From contig CALNHX010005842.1 in the NCBI GenBank assembly GCA_940337035.1, forward strand, positions 1-64,000: a stretch of DNA of 64,000 nucleotides, written 5' to 3'. Positions 21,536-31,095 of this stretch are shown here, piece after piece (position 1 is the first letter of the stretch; every line of letters begins with the position of its first letter). A program made the position numbers and the translations under genes. Origin of the DNA: Agriotes lineatus (Eukaryota; Arthropoda; Insecta; Coleoptera; Elateridae). The notes under the pieces are model-generated. The model saw nothing but the letters and a program-made list of their open reading frames with translations, had not been told where the DNA came from and ran no database searches.

Positions 21536-24177
21536 CTTGTAGTAGTCCTGGTTTGGCTTCTAGTTATGCGGCAACACGACGGACTGTCAACTTGATGTAC
21601 AGCTGACTGAATAGGTTGTTTATCAATTACTGTGGCAACTAGCATCGAGGGAGCTGTACTGCTAGAACGGATGGCTGGTGTTCGCAGAGAATGGCCGGCC
21701 GTTGCTTGTAGTAACGTTGGTAACCACGATGCAGGTAATCGGCTTGTGTCGTCGCGGGTGTTCATACAATTCGGACGTTTCACGATTTCGATGGCTTCTC
21801 GTATGATGCATGCGTCTTTGTGTTCGACGCTGGCAATGCTCTTGGTGTTGTCGAAATCAATCTTGTGCGAAGTATCCCATATATGATGCACTAGCGATGA
21901 AGTGTGTTCCATCTTCTTAACATAATTCTGATGTTCCTCCTTGCGTGCCTTTATTCTCCGGTTGGTGTGGCCTATGTAGCTGCTATCGCAATCCCGACAC
22001 GGTATCTCGTAGACTCCTTGGTTTTCCAAAGGGATGTACTCTTTAGGATTCCTCAGTATGGACTGGATTATTCTATCAGTGGTAAAGGTTGTCCTGATGT
22101 TACATTTTCTAAGGATTCTTCCGATTTTCTCTGTCGTGCCTCGGATGTAAGGCAGGTACGCCGTGCCACAAGGTCTCTCCTCTTCTGCGTCTTGCGTTTT
22201 GGTCTTCGGTGGTCGGAACGCTTTCCTAATCGCTGCTCTGCCATAACCATTTTGTTCGAATACTCGAGCAAGGGTTGCTAATTCTTGTCTTGTATTCTCC
22301 TTGTCGGCTATCCTTCTTGATCTACAAACCAGTGTTGTCAGGACTGATTGTAGTTGAGCAGGGTGGTGGTGTGAATTAGCATTTAGGTAGCGATTAGTGT
22401 GCGTGGTCTTCCTATAAACCGTGTGCCCCAATTTTCCATTCTTCTTGGTGATGAGAACGTCTAGGAATGGAAGGTGGTTGTTCTTCTCCAATTCCATCGT
22501 AAACTGGATCTTATTATGGATGCTATTGAGATGGGTAAGGAAATCAGCAAGTCGATTCTTACCATGACCCCATATGGCAAAGACATCATCGACATACCGA
22601 AGCCAAAGTTTCGGTTTGTAAATGGTGCTGTCCAGTGCTTTCGATTCGAAGTCCTCCATGAAGAGATTCGCAATGACGGGAGACAAAGGTGAACCCATCG
22701 GCGCTCCTTCTACTTGCTTGTAGCGTTGACCATTATAGATGAAATATGTATTCTGGAGACAATGATCGGCAAGTTTGATTATGTGTTGAGGTGGATCATA
22801 CTTCTGTTTAATGACGTTTAGAGCTTCGGCAACTGGCACTTTAGTAAACAGAGAGACGACGTCAAAGCTCACGAGGATATCGGTCGGTGTAATTTTCTCC
22901 TTTTGCAGCATCTCGATGAAGTGGGTAGAATTCATAACGTATGAAGCCGCATCTGCCACATGCGGCTGCAGATGTTTAGCTACGAACGCTGCAAGTCGTT
23001 GGATAGGTGATCCTATGGAACTAACGATAGGCCTAAGCGGTGTTCCATCCTTATGAATTTTTGGGAGACCGTATATCTTGGGACATTTAGACGACTTTTC
23101 TCTAGGTATAAGTTGATTTTGCACTTCAGTTTCGATGTTACTCTCCTTTATCTTCGACTTGGTGGTCTTCTCCAAATACGTTGTTGGATCTGTGGAGATA
23201 CATTTGTAAGCACTGTCCTGCAGTAAAGAAATCATTTTAGAGTGGTAGTCATCGTTGTTCATGATAACGGTGACATTTCCTTTGTCTGCAGGAAGAATAA
23301 TGATGTTGTTGTTCTGACGAAGATTCTTGAGTGCCAAAGATTCATCACGGGATAGATTCGATTTGGGTGGTTTAGCCAATCGTAAGATTCGAGAGGTATC
23401 TTGTCGGATGAGATCGGCGGTATTCTTATCCAGTCTCGAAATCGCAGTTTCTACTCCGCAGATGATAGATTCCACTGGAATACGTTTTGGAGCTATGGCG
23501 TAGTTGAAACCTTTAGCAAGTGCAGATATCGCAGATTCATCCAAAGTAATATCAGAAATATTACGGACAACTTTAGACATATCCAGATTAGTAGTACGAT
23601 ACCCTTTTTGCGTTGAATAAAGATGGTCGAATTTCTTCCTTTGCTTTATCGTGTAGAGGTTTCTGTTAGTTTCCGCTCGAAAGTCTGCTAATTGGTCGAT
23701 GATGTTCCAGATCATAGGGTGGATGATCCCGCTGAGGTGAAGATGCAAATCAAGAAGTTCTTTATTTATTTTGGCCAAAATGTGTCTCGTCTCTTTGATG
23801 GAATCTCGAAGAAGAGCAGCACTCGCCTTGTTCAGAATGTTCGTGGTCCGATACGTTTTTCGATGGAATGACAATCTAGCACAGGTCGGGATGATGTTCT
23901 GATCTCTGCAGCGTTGCAGGAATGTTAAATTGCATAGATTTTTACATTTCTTGGACCGCAGTATTTCAAAACTTCTGGTTTGATGGAATATATTCTCCCC
24001 GTAGAGACGTATAATAATATTACGAAGGTTTTCGCGGCTGATATGTATTAAAGGTAAACATTTCAGGGTGTCATACCGCTTAATAAATTCGAAGATTTCT
24101 CCAACTGGTTGAAGAACATCTTGAATGGCACTTGGAGTTGGACGACGTTTCGACGAAATCACATTCGTCATTTTCAA
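21529..24177 (-). CDS. Penelope-like reverse transcriptase / GIY-YIG endonuclease, unit 1
   Basis: An uninterrupted frame of 882 codons; the first ATG is codon 3 (24171), since the open frame starts at TTG, so the protein is about 880 aa. An N-terminal helical region carries KIHK-type and ADKG motifs (LPADKGNVTVIMN, residues about 295-307), then YGLPKIHKDGTPLRPIVSS, DVVSLFTKVPV, GAPMGSPLSPVIANLFM and the catalytic YVDD at about 528-531. LPFLDVLI follows. The C-terminal GIY-YIG nuclease has GVYEIPCRDC and SSYIG near 720-735 and an ARKEEH helix. Family role: nicks target DNA and reverse-transcribes its own RNA there. All hallmark residues are present. It begins inside the hammerhead-like sequence of the preceding unit and overlaps that unit's stop. 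Confidence 0.92.
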   Translation of the reverse strand: MKMTNVISSKRRPTPSAIQDVLQPVGEIFEFIKRYDTLKCLPLIHISRENLRNIIIRLYGENIFHQTRSFEILRSKKCKNLCNLTFLQRCRDQNIIPTCARLSFHRKTYRTTNILNKASAALLRDSIKETRHILAKINKELLDLHLHLSGIIHPMIWNIIDQLADFRAETNRNLYTIKQRKKFDHLYSTQKGYRTTNLDMSKVVRNISDITLDESAISALAKGFNYAIAPKRIPVESIICGVETAISRLDKNTADLIRQDTSRILRLAKPPKSNLSRDESLALKNLRQNNNIIILPADKGNVTVIMNNDDYHSKMISLLQDSAYKCISTDPTTYLEKTTKSKIKESNIETEVQNQLIPREKSSKCPKIYGLPKIHKDGTPLRPIVSSIGSPIQRLAAFVAKHLQPHVADAASYVMNSTHFIEMLQKEKITPTDILVSFDVVSLFTKVPVAEALNVIKQKYDPPQHIIKLADHCLQNTYFIYNGQRYKQVEGAPMGSPLSPVIANLFMEDFESKALDSTIYKPKLWLRYVDDVFAIWGHGKNRLADFLTHLNSIHNKIQFTMELEKNNHLPFLDVLITKKNGKLGHTVYRKTTHTNRYLNANSHHHPAQLQSVLTTLVCRSRRIADKENTRQELATLARVFEQNGYGRAAIRKAFRPPKTKTQDAEEERPCGTAYLPYIRGTTEKIGRILRKCNIRTTFTTDRIIQSILRNPKEYIPLENQGVYEIPCRDCDSSYIGHTNRRIKARKEEHQNYVKKMEHTSSLVHHIWDTSHKIDFDNTKSIASVEHKDACIIREAIEIVKRPNCMNTRDDTSRLPASWLPTLLQATAGHSLRTPAIRSSSTAPSMLVATVIDKQPIQSAVHQVDSPSCCRITRSQTRTTTRT

Positions 24178-26822
24178 GTCCTTGTAGTAGTCCTGGTTTG
24201 GCTTCTAGTTATGCGGCAACACGACGGACTGTCAACTTGATGTACAGCTGACTGAATAGGTTGTTTATCAATTACTGTGGCAACTAGCATCGAGGGAGCT
24301 GTACTGCTGGAACGGATGGCTGGTGTTCGCAGAGAATGGCCGGCCGTTGCTTGTAGTAACGTTGGTAACCACGATGCAGGTAATCGGCTTGTGTCGTCGC
24401 GGGTGTTCATACAATTCGGACGTTTCACGATTTCGATGGCTTCTCGTATGATGCATGCGTTTTTGTGTTCGACGCTGACAATGCTCTTGGTGTTTTCGAA
24501 ATCAATCTTGTGCGAAGTATCCCATATATGATGCACTAGCGATGAAGTGTGTTCCATCTTCTTAACATAATTCTGATGTTCCTCCTTGCGTGCCTTTATT
24601 CTCCGGTTGGTGTGGCCTATGTAGCTGCTATCGCAATCCCGACATGGTATCTCGTAGACTCCTTGGTTTTCCAAAGGGATGTACTCTTTAGGATTCCTCA
24701 GTATGGACTGGATTATTCTATCCGTGGTAAAGGTTGTCCTGATGTTACATTTTCTAAGGATTCTTCCGATTTTCTCTGTCGTGCCTCGGATGTAAGGTAG
24801 GTACGCCGTGCCACAAGGTCTCTCCTCTTCTGCGTCTTGCGTTTTGGTCTTCGGTGGTCGGAACGCTTTCCTAATCGCTGCTCTGCCATAACCATTTTGT
24901 TCGAATACTCGAGCAAGGGTTGCTAATTCTTGTCTTGTATTCTCCTTGTCGGCTATCCTTCTTGATCTACAAACCAGTGTTGTCAGGACTGATTGTAGTT
25001 GAGCAGGGTGGTGGTGTGAATTAGCATTTAGGTAGCGATTGGTGTGCGTGGTCTTCCTATAAACCGTGTGCCCCAATTTGCCATTCTTCTTGGTGATGAG
25101 AACGTCTAGGAATGGAAGGTGGTTGTTCTTCTCCAATTCCATCGTAAACTGGATCTTATTATGGATGCTATTGAGATGGGTAAGGAAATCAGCAAGTCGA
25201 TTCTTACCGTGACCCCATATGGCAAAGACATCATCGACATACCGAAGCCAAAGTCTCGGTTTGTAAATGGTGCTGTCCAGTGCTTTCGATTCGAAGTCCT
25301 CCATGAAGAGATTCGCAATGACGGGAGACAAAGGTGAACCCATCGGCGCTCCTTCTACTTGCTTGTAGCGTTGACCATTATAGATGAAATATGTATTCTG
25401 GAGACAATGATCGGCAAGTTTGATGATGTGTTGAGGTGGATCATACTTCTGTTTAATGACGTTTAGAGCTTCGGCAACTGGCACTTTAGTAAACAGAGAG
25501 ACGACGTCAAAGCTCACGAGGATATCGGTCGGTGTAATTTTCTCCTTTTGCAGCATCTCGATGAAGTGGGTAGAATTCATAACGTATGAAGCCGCATCTG
25601 CCACATGCGGCTGCAGATGTTTAGCTACGAACGCTGCAAGTCGTTGGATAGGTGATCCTATGGAACTAACGATAGGCCTAAGCGGTGTTCCATCCTTATG
25701 AATTTTTGGGAGACCGTATATCTTGGGACATTTAGACGACTTTTCTCTAGGTATAAGTTGATTTTGCACTTCAGTTTCGATGTTACTCTCCTTTATCTTC
25801 GACTTGGTGGTCTTCTCCAAATACGTTGTTGGATCTGTGGAGATACATTTGTAAGCACTGTCCTGCAGTAAAGAAATCATTTTAGAGTGGTAGTCATCGT
25901 TGTTCATGATAACGGTGACATTTCCTTTGTCTGCAGGAAGAATAATGATGTTGTTGTTCTGACGAAGATTCTTGAGTGCCAAAGATTCATCACGGGATAG
26001 ATTCGATTTGGGTGGTTTAGCCAATCGTAAGATTCGAGAGGTATCTTGTCGGATGAGATCGGCGGTATTCTTATCCAGTCTCGAAATCGCAGTTTCTACT
26101 CCGCAGATGATAGATTCCACTGGAATACGTTTTGGAGCTATGGCGTAGTTGAAACCTTTAGCAAGTGCAGATATCGCAGATTCATCCAAAGTAATATCAG
26201 AAATATTACGGACAACTTTAGACATATCCAGATTAGTAGTACGATACCCTTTTTGCGTTGAATAAAGATGGTCGAATTTCTTCCTTTGCTTTATCGTGTA
26301 GAGGTTTCTGTTAGTTTCCGCTCGAAAGTCTGCTAATTGGTCGATGATGTTCCAGATCATAGGGTGGATGATCCCGCTGAGGTGAAGATGCAAATCAAGA
26401 AGTTCTTTATTTATTTTGGCCAAAATGTGTCTCGTCTCTTTGATGGAATCTCGAAGAAGAGCAGCACTCGCCTTGTTCAGAATGTTCGTGGTCCGATACG
26501 TTTTTCGATGGAATGACAATCTAGCACAGGTCGGGATGATGTTCTGATCTCTGCAGCGTTGCAGGAATGTTAAATTGCATAGATTTTTACATTTCTTGGA
26601 CCGCAGTATTTCAAAACTTCTGGTTTGATGGAATATATTCTCCCCGTAGAGACGTATAATAATATTACGAAGGTTTTCGCGGCTGATATGTATTAAAGGT
26701 AAACATTTCAGGGTGTCATACCGCTTAATAAATTCGAAGATTTCTCCAACTGGTTGAAGAACATCTTGAATGGCACTTGGAGTTGGACGACGTTTCGACG
26801 AAATCACATTCGTCATTTTCAA
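24174..26822 (-). CDS. Penelope-like reverse transcriptase / GIY-YIG endonuclease, unit 2
   Basis: A second uninterrupted 882-codon frame directly upstream of unit 1 in the direction of transcription; its TGA stop overlaps the start of unit 1 by four bases. RT and GIY-YIG motifs are as in unit 1. I see four residue differences from unit 1: R for K before LWLRY, and E, V and N in the DFENTKSIVSVEHKNAC stretch. The inverted copy at 27118-28929 shares the unit 2 residues. The frame shift between units (2645 is not divisible by 3) means they cannot be read as one polyprotein. Confidence 0.92.
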   Translation of the reverse strand: MKMTNVISSKRRPTPSAIQDVLQPVGEIFEFIKRYDTLKCLPLIHISRENLRNIIIRLYGENIFHQTRSFEILRSKKCKNLCNLTFLQRCRDQNIIPTCARLSFHRKTYRTTNILNKASAALLRDSIKETRHILAKINKELLDLHLHLSGIIHPMIWNIIDQLADFRAETNRNLYTIKQRKKFDHLYSTQKGYRTTNLDMSKVVRNISDITLDESAISALAKGFNYAIAPKRIPVESIICGVETAISRLDKNTADLIRQDTSRILRLAKPPKSNLSRDESLALKNLRQNNNIIILPADKGNVTVIMNNDDYHSKMISLLQDSAYKCISTDPTTYLEKTTKSKIKESNIETEVQNQLIPREKSSKCPKIYGLPKIHKDGTPLRPIVSSIGSPIQRLAAFVAKHLQPHVADAASYVMNSTHFIEMLQKEKITPTDILVSFDVVSLFTKVPVAEALNVIKQKYDPPQHIIKLADHCLQNTYFIYNGQRYKQVEGAPMGSPLSPVIANLFMEDFESKALDSTIYKPRLWLRYVDDVFAIWGHGKNRLADFLTHLNSIHNKIQFTMELEKNNHLPFLDVLITKKNGKLGHTVYRKTTHTNRYLNANSHHHPAQLQSVLTTLVCRSRRIADKENTRQELATLARVFEQNGYGRAAIRKAFRPPKTKTQDAEEERPCGTAYLPYIRGTTEKIGRILRKCNIRTTFTTDRIIQSILRNPKEYIPLENQGVYEIPCRDCDSSYIGHTNRRIKARKEEHQNYVKKMEHTSSLVHHIWDTSHKIDFENTKSIVSVEHKNACIIREAIEIVKRPNCMNTRDDTSRLPASWLPTLLQATAGHSLRTPAIRSSSTAPSMLVATVIDKQPIQSAVHQVDSPSCCRITRSQTRTTTRT

Positions 26823-27117
26823 GTCCTTGTAGTAGTCCTGGTTTGGCTTCTAGTTATGCGGCAACACGACGGACTGTCAACTTGATGTACAGCTGACTGA
26901 ATAGGTTGTTTATCAATTACTGTGGCAACTAGCATCGAGGGAGCTGTACTGCTGGAACGGATGGCTGGTGTTCGCAGAGAATGGCCGGCCGTTGCTTGTA
27001 GTAACGTTGGTAACCACGATGCAGGTAATCGGCTTGTGTCGTCGCGGGTGTTCATACAATTCGGACGTTTCACGATTTCGATGGCTTCTCGTATGATGCA
27101 TGCGTTTTTGTGTTCGA
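26819..27117 (-). pseudogene. Penelope-like unit, C-terminal fragment
   Basis: It encodes the last 97 or so residues of the protein (HKNACIIREAIEIVKRPNCM to the end) immediately upstream of unit 2. The frame is cut at about 27117, where the sequence switches to the inverted copy. The apparent ATG start at 27127 comes from the junction and is not a real start. Confidence 0.85.
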
Positions 27118-28929
27118 TCATTGGCACTCAAGAATCTTCGTCAGAACAACAACATCATTATTCTTCCTGCAGACAAAGGAAATGTCACCGTTATCATGAA
27201 CAACGATGACTACCACTCTAAAATGATTTCTTTACTGCAGGACAGTGCTTACAAATGTATCTCCACAGATCCAACAACGTATTTGGAGAAGACCACCAAG
27301 TCGAAGATAAAGGAGAGTAACATCGAAACTGAAGTGCAAAATCAACTTATACCTAGAGAAAAGTCGTCTAAATGTCCCAAGATATACGGTCTCCCAAAAA
27401 TTCATAAGGATGGAACACCGCTTAGGCCTATCGTTAGTTCCATAGGATCACCTATCCAACGACTTGCAGCGTTCGTAGCTAAACATCTGCAGCCGCATGT
27501 GGCAGATGCGGCTTCATACGTTATGAATTCTACCCACTTCATCGAGATGCTGCAAAAGGAGAAAATTACACCGACCGATATCCTCGTGAGCTTTGACGTC
27601 GTCTCTCTGTTTACTAAAGTGCCAGTTGCCGAAGCTCTAAACGTCATTAAACAGAAGTATGATCCACCTCAACACATCATCAAACTTGCCGATCATTGTC
27701 TCCAGAATACATATTTCATCTATAATGGTCAACGCTACAAGCAAGTAGAAGGAGCGCCGATGGGTTCACCTTTGTCTCCCGTCATTGCGAATCTCTTCAT
27801 GGAGGACTTCGAATCGAAAGCACTGGACAGCACCATTTACAAACCGAGACTTTGGCTTCGGTATGTCGATGATGTCTTTGCCATATGGGGTCACGGTAAG
27901 AATCGACTTGCTGATTTCCTTACCCATCTCAATAGCATCCATAATAAGATCCAGTTTACGATGGAATTGGAGAAGAACAACCACCTTCCATTCCTAGACG
28001 TTCTCATCACCAAGAAGAATGGCAAATTGGGGCACACGGTTTATAGGAAGACCACGCACACCAATCGCTACCTAAATGCTAATTCACACCACCACCCTGC
28101 TCAACTACAATCAGTCCTGACAACACTGGTTTGTAGATCAAGAAGGATAGCCGACAAGGAGAATACAAGACAAGAATTAGCAACCCTTGCTCGAGTATTC
28201 GAACAAAATGGTTATGGCAGAGCAGCGATTAGGAAAGCGTTCCGACCACCGAAGACCAAAACGCAAGACGCAGAAGAGGAGAGACCTTGTGGCACGGCGT
28301 ACCTACCTTACATCCGAGGCACGACAGAGAAAATCGGAAGAATCCTTAGAAAATGTAACATCAGGACAACCTTTACCACGGATAGAATAATCCAGTCCAT
28401 ACTGAGGAATCCTAAAGAGTACATCCCTTTGGAAAACCAAGGAGTCTACGAGATACCATGTCGGGATTGCGATAGCAGCTACATAGGCCACACCAACCGG
28501 AGAATAAAGGCACGCAAGGAGGAACATCAGAATTATGTTAAGAAGATGGAACACACTTCATCGCTAGTGCATCATATATGGGATACTTCGCACAAGATTG
28601 ATTTCGAAAACACCAAGAGCATTGTCAGCGTCGAACACAAAAACGCATGCATCATACGAGAAGCCATCGAAATCGTGAAACGTCCGAATTGTATGAACAC
28701 CCGCGACGACACAAGCCGATTACCTGCATCGTGGTTACCAACGTTACTACAAGCAACGGCCGGCCATTCTCTGCGAACACCAGCCATCCGTTCCAGCAGT
28801 ACAGCTCCCTCGATGCTAGTTGCCACAGTAATTGATAAACAACCTATTCAGTCAGCTGTACATCAAGTTGACAGTCCGTCGTGTTGCCGCATAACTAGAA
28901 GCCAAACCAGGACTACTACAAGGACTTGA
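27118..28929 (+). pseudogene. Inverted, 5'-truncated Penelope-like unit
   Basis: In opposite orientation to units 1 and 2, the frame enters at residue about 273 (LALKNLRQNNNIIILPADKG) and runs open to the natural stop at 28929. YVDD is at 27862-27873, GVYEIPC at 28442 and SYIG at about 28480. It retains RT and endonuclease but lacks the N-terminal third. The first residues of the reading frame (from 27100) belong to the neighbouring fragment on the other side of the junction. Confidence 0.9.
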
Positions 28930-28963
28930 AAATGACGAATGTGATTTCGTCGAAACGTCGTCC
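28922..28963 (+). ncRNA. Degenerate hammerhead-like fold at a Penelope unit boundary
   Basis: GGAC (28922-28925) can pair with GUCC (28960-28963) as stem I. GACGA (28934-28938) pairs with UCGUC (28947-28951) as stem II, followed by GAAAC and GUC, the normal hammerhead order with a minimal stem III. The strand that should read CUGANGA reads UUGAAAA, so two conserved positions are lost and activity is unlikely. The same sequence occurs on the minus strand at each unit start (about 21495-21538, 24140-24183, 26785-26828). The ATG of the ORF lies inside the fold. Confidence 0.45.
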
Positions 28964-29050
28964 AACTCCAAGTGCCATTCAAGATGTTCTTCAACCAGTT
29001 GGAGAAATCTTCGAATTTATTAAGCGGTATGACACCCTGAAATGTTTACC

Positions 29051-29056
<6 letters not shown>
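28932..29056 (+). pseudogene. Penelope-like unit, 5' fragment on plus strand
   Basis: It continues directly from the stop of the inverted unit: an ATG at 28932 begins MTNVISSKRRPTPSAIQDVL and the frame runs to RYDTLKCLPLI, then enters (TA)n. It mirrors the fragment at the left edge and shows that the plus-strand arm was also a head-to-tail tandem. Confidence 0.85.

Positions 29057-29106
<50 letters not shown>
29057..29106. repeat. (TA)n microsatellite at the right edge of the Penelope composite
   Basis: About 25 TA dinucleotides separate the Penelope fragment from the gag zinc-knuckle region of the next BEL element. Length here is likely polymorphic. Confidence 0.9.
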
Positions 29107-29109
<3 letters not shown>

Positions 29110-30264
29110 CAGAATCGGTGGGCAGTAAAGACGTACCACACTGCTGACGTATCGTGCTTCCACTGCGGAGGATCACACAGCATCAAATCCTGCCCAAAAT
29201 TCAACAATCTAAAAGTATCCGAACGTTGGGACGTTATAAAGAATAAAAAACTTTGTTCTAACTGCCTCAAGCCTACAGGGAAATATAACTCCAGACACTT
29301 TTTCCCAAGGAAATGCAAGGTATGTAACAAAAAGCATCATTGGCTTCTGCACGAAGATTTTAGTAAGCAGCAGCAGCAGCTTTCCAAGACCACGGCGGCG
29401 ACTTCCAGTGCGACAGCAACCAATGAGAAAGAAAACATTGTTGCAAGCCTAGTAGGAAGACAACATCGCAACGTTTTGCTGGCAACTGCCCTAATTAAGG
29501 TCCAGTCATCCTCAGGGAGTCTGGAGTATCTCAGAGCCCTGATAGACTCCGGATCACAGGCATCATTCATCACAGGAGATGCAGCTCAAACGCTGGGTCT
29601 ACCAGAAGAAAAGGTGAGAGTGCACATTTCTGGATTAGGCAAGAAAGGAGCAGGTACAGCCCGAGGACGATTAACTGTAAACCTACGTCCACGATTTCCA
29701 AGCAACTACACAACCACATGTGAGATGTTGATACTGCCACAGTTAACCAAGTCACTTCCAGTAAAACCAGTCGAAAACTATCAACTTCAGGACTGTAAGA
29801 AAATGGTGTTGGCTGATCCACTATTTCAGAAACCTGGACCAATAGACGTTATCCTACGAGCAGACATCTACAAGGAAATCATTGTGGATGGAGTACGAAA
29901 ATTCAACGGAGGCCTGTTAGCGCAAAACACGGAACTTGGATGGATCATCACGGGGAATGCAACAGCACCATCAGAAGAAAGGAAAATTCTTAGCATTGTT
30001 GCATGTGCTGCAGAAGATGAACAACTCACAAAATTTTGGGAAATTGAAGAAGTTTTACCAGAAAAGATGATGTCCAACGAAGACAAGGAATGCGAAGAAT
30101 TCTACAACTGCAACCACCAGAGAAATGCTGATGGTACATATACAGTGAAAATTCCGTTTAAGGAACCAATAGAAAAGCTTGGGGATTCGAGAAAAAAGGC
30201 AATCGCACGGTTCCTTCATCTAGAGAAGCGATTAGAAGAAAATAAAGTTCTAGGTAAAGAATAG
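29107..30264 (+). pseudogene. BEL-2 gag C-terminus and protease
   Basis: The frame is open from the (TA)n boundary. Zinc knuckles are CFHCGGSHSIKSC (29152-29190), CSNCLKP and CKVCNKKHHWLLH. A glutamine run and Ser/Thr/Ala-rich linker follow, then the retropepsin motif LIDSGSQASFITGD at about 29545-29585 and the conserved protease tail IDVILRADIYKEII. The RT N-terminal extension follows, with CEEFYNCNHQRNADGTYTV and KAIARFLHLEKRL. It ends at a TAG at 30262-30264 in mid-domain; the same frame resumes immediately. Gag is cut at its 5' end by the Penelope junction. Confidence 0.8.
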
Positions 30265-31095
30265 AAAACATTTATGAAGGAATACTTAGAACTGGGACAT
30301 ATGAAACGAGTTCAACCAGGAGCCAATATACGACAATCCTACTTCATCCCTCATCAAGCGGTAGTGAAGAAAGACAGCACAACCACCAAGTTCAGGGTAG
30401 TCTTTGATGCTAGTGCGAAGACCACTACTGGACTCAGCTTAAACCAGCTAATTACTGCTGGACCAAGATTGCAACAAGACTTGAAGCAAATTCTCCTAAG
30501 GTGGAGGAAACACAAGTTTGTATTTTTAGCAGATGTTGAAAAGATGTATGGTCAGATCAAGATAGCCGAAGGAGATCAGGACCTCCAAAGGATAGTATGG
30601 CGGTTTTCTCCAGACGAGCCTATTCAAGAGTTTAAACTTACCCCTGTAACTTATGGAACAACAGCAGCACCATACCTGGCAATCCGTACTTTGTTGCAGC
30701 TAGCTGCAGCAGTAGCAGCCAAGGACTTTTACGTGGATAAGTTAATGTCGGGAACTGACTCCATAGAAGAAGCAAGGCATCTCCAAGTAAGTCTAATCAA
30801 TATGTTAAAAAATGGAGAGTTTACCCTCAGAAAATGGGCAAGCAACAGCGCAGCTCTTGTTGAAGAATTGCCAGATAACTTACAGGACAAGAACTTACTC
30901 GAGATCGACGAAGGAGAAACAAGGAAAACCTTGGGAGTACACTGGAGTCCAAAGGCAGACGAATTTAAGTTTCGAGTCAGTCTTCGAGCTGATGCAAATC
31001 CTACAAAGAAGGTAATCTTGTTAGAAATATCCCGCTTGTTTGACCCATTAGTATGGTCAGCGCCAATTGTAATAAAAGCCAAATTAATAATTTAA
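30265..31095 (+). pseudogene. BEL-2 reverse transcriptase
   Basis: Same frame as the protease part. Motifs in order: YFIPHQAVVKKDSTTTKFRV, VFDASAKTTTGLSLNQLI, FLADVEKMYGQIKI with the first catalytic aspartate, LTPVTYGTTAAPYLAIRTL, then FYVDKLMSGTDS, where the second aspartate of the usual YVDD box is replaced by lysine. LRKWASNSAALVEELPD and LGVHWSPKADEFKF complete the domain. A TAA at 31093-31095 ends the frame in a conserved stretch, with the same frame continuing beyond. The stop and the lost catalytic aspartate each make this RT inactive. Confidence 0.85.

Larger units (their letters stand above)
21344..29106. mobile_element. Penelope-like element composite: tandem and inverted units
   Basis: On the minus strand, from high to low coordinate: a partial unit (C-terminal 100 codons, 27117-26819), complete unit 2, complete unit 1 and a partial unit (first 50 or so codons, to 21376). 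On the plus strand from about 27118 comes an inverted, 5'-truncated unit followed by the first 40 or so codons of yet another unit. Complete units repeat with a 2645-bp period and almost no spacer. Tandem and inverted joined copies are typical of Penelope-like retroelements, which prime at the target and template-switch. Units differ at only a few residues, so the insertion is young. Confidence 0.85.

Noticed and set aside
21632..26261. Plus-strand frames of 70-125 codons opposite the Penelope units
   Set aside because: They are antisense shadows of the RT/endonuclease frame and recur with each unit.
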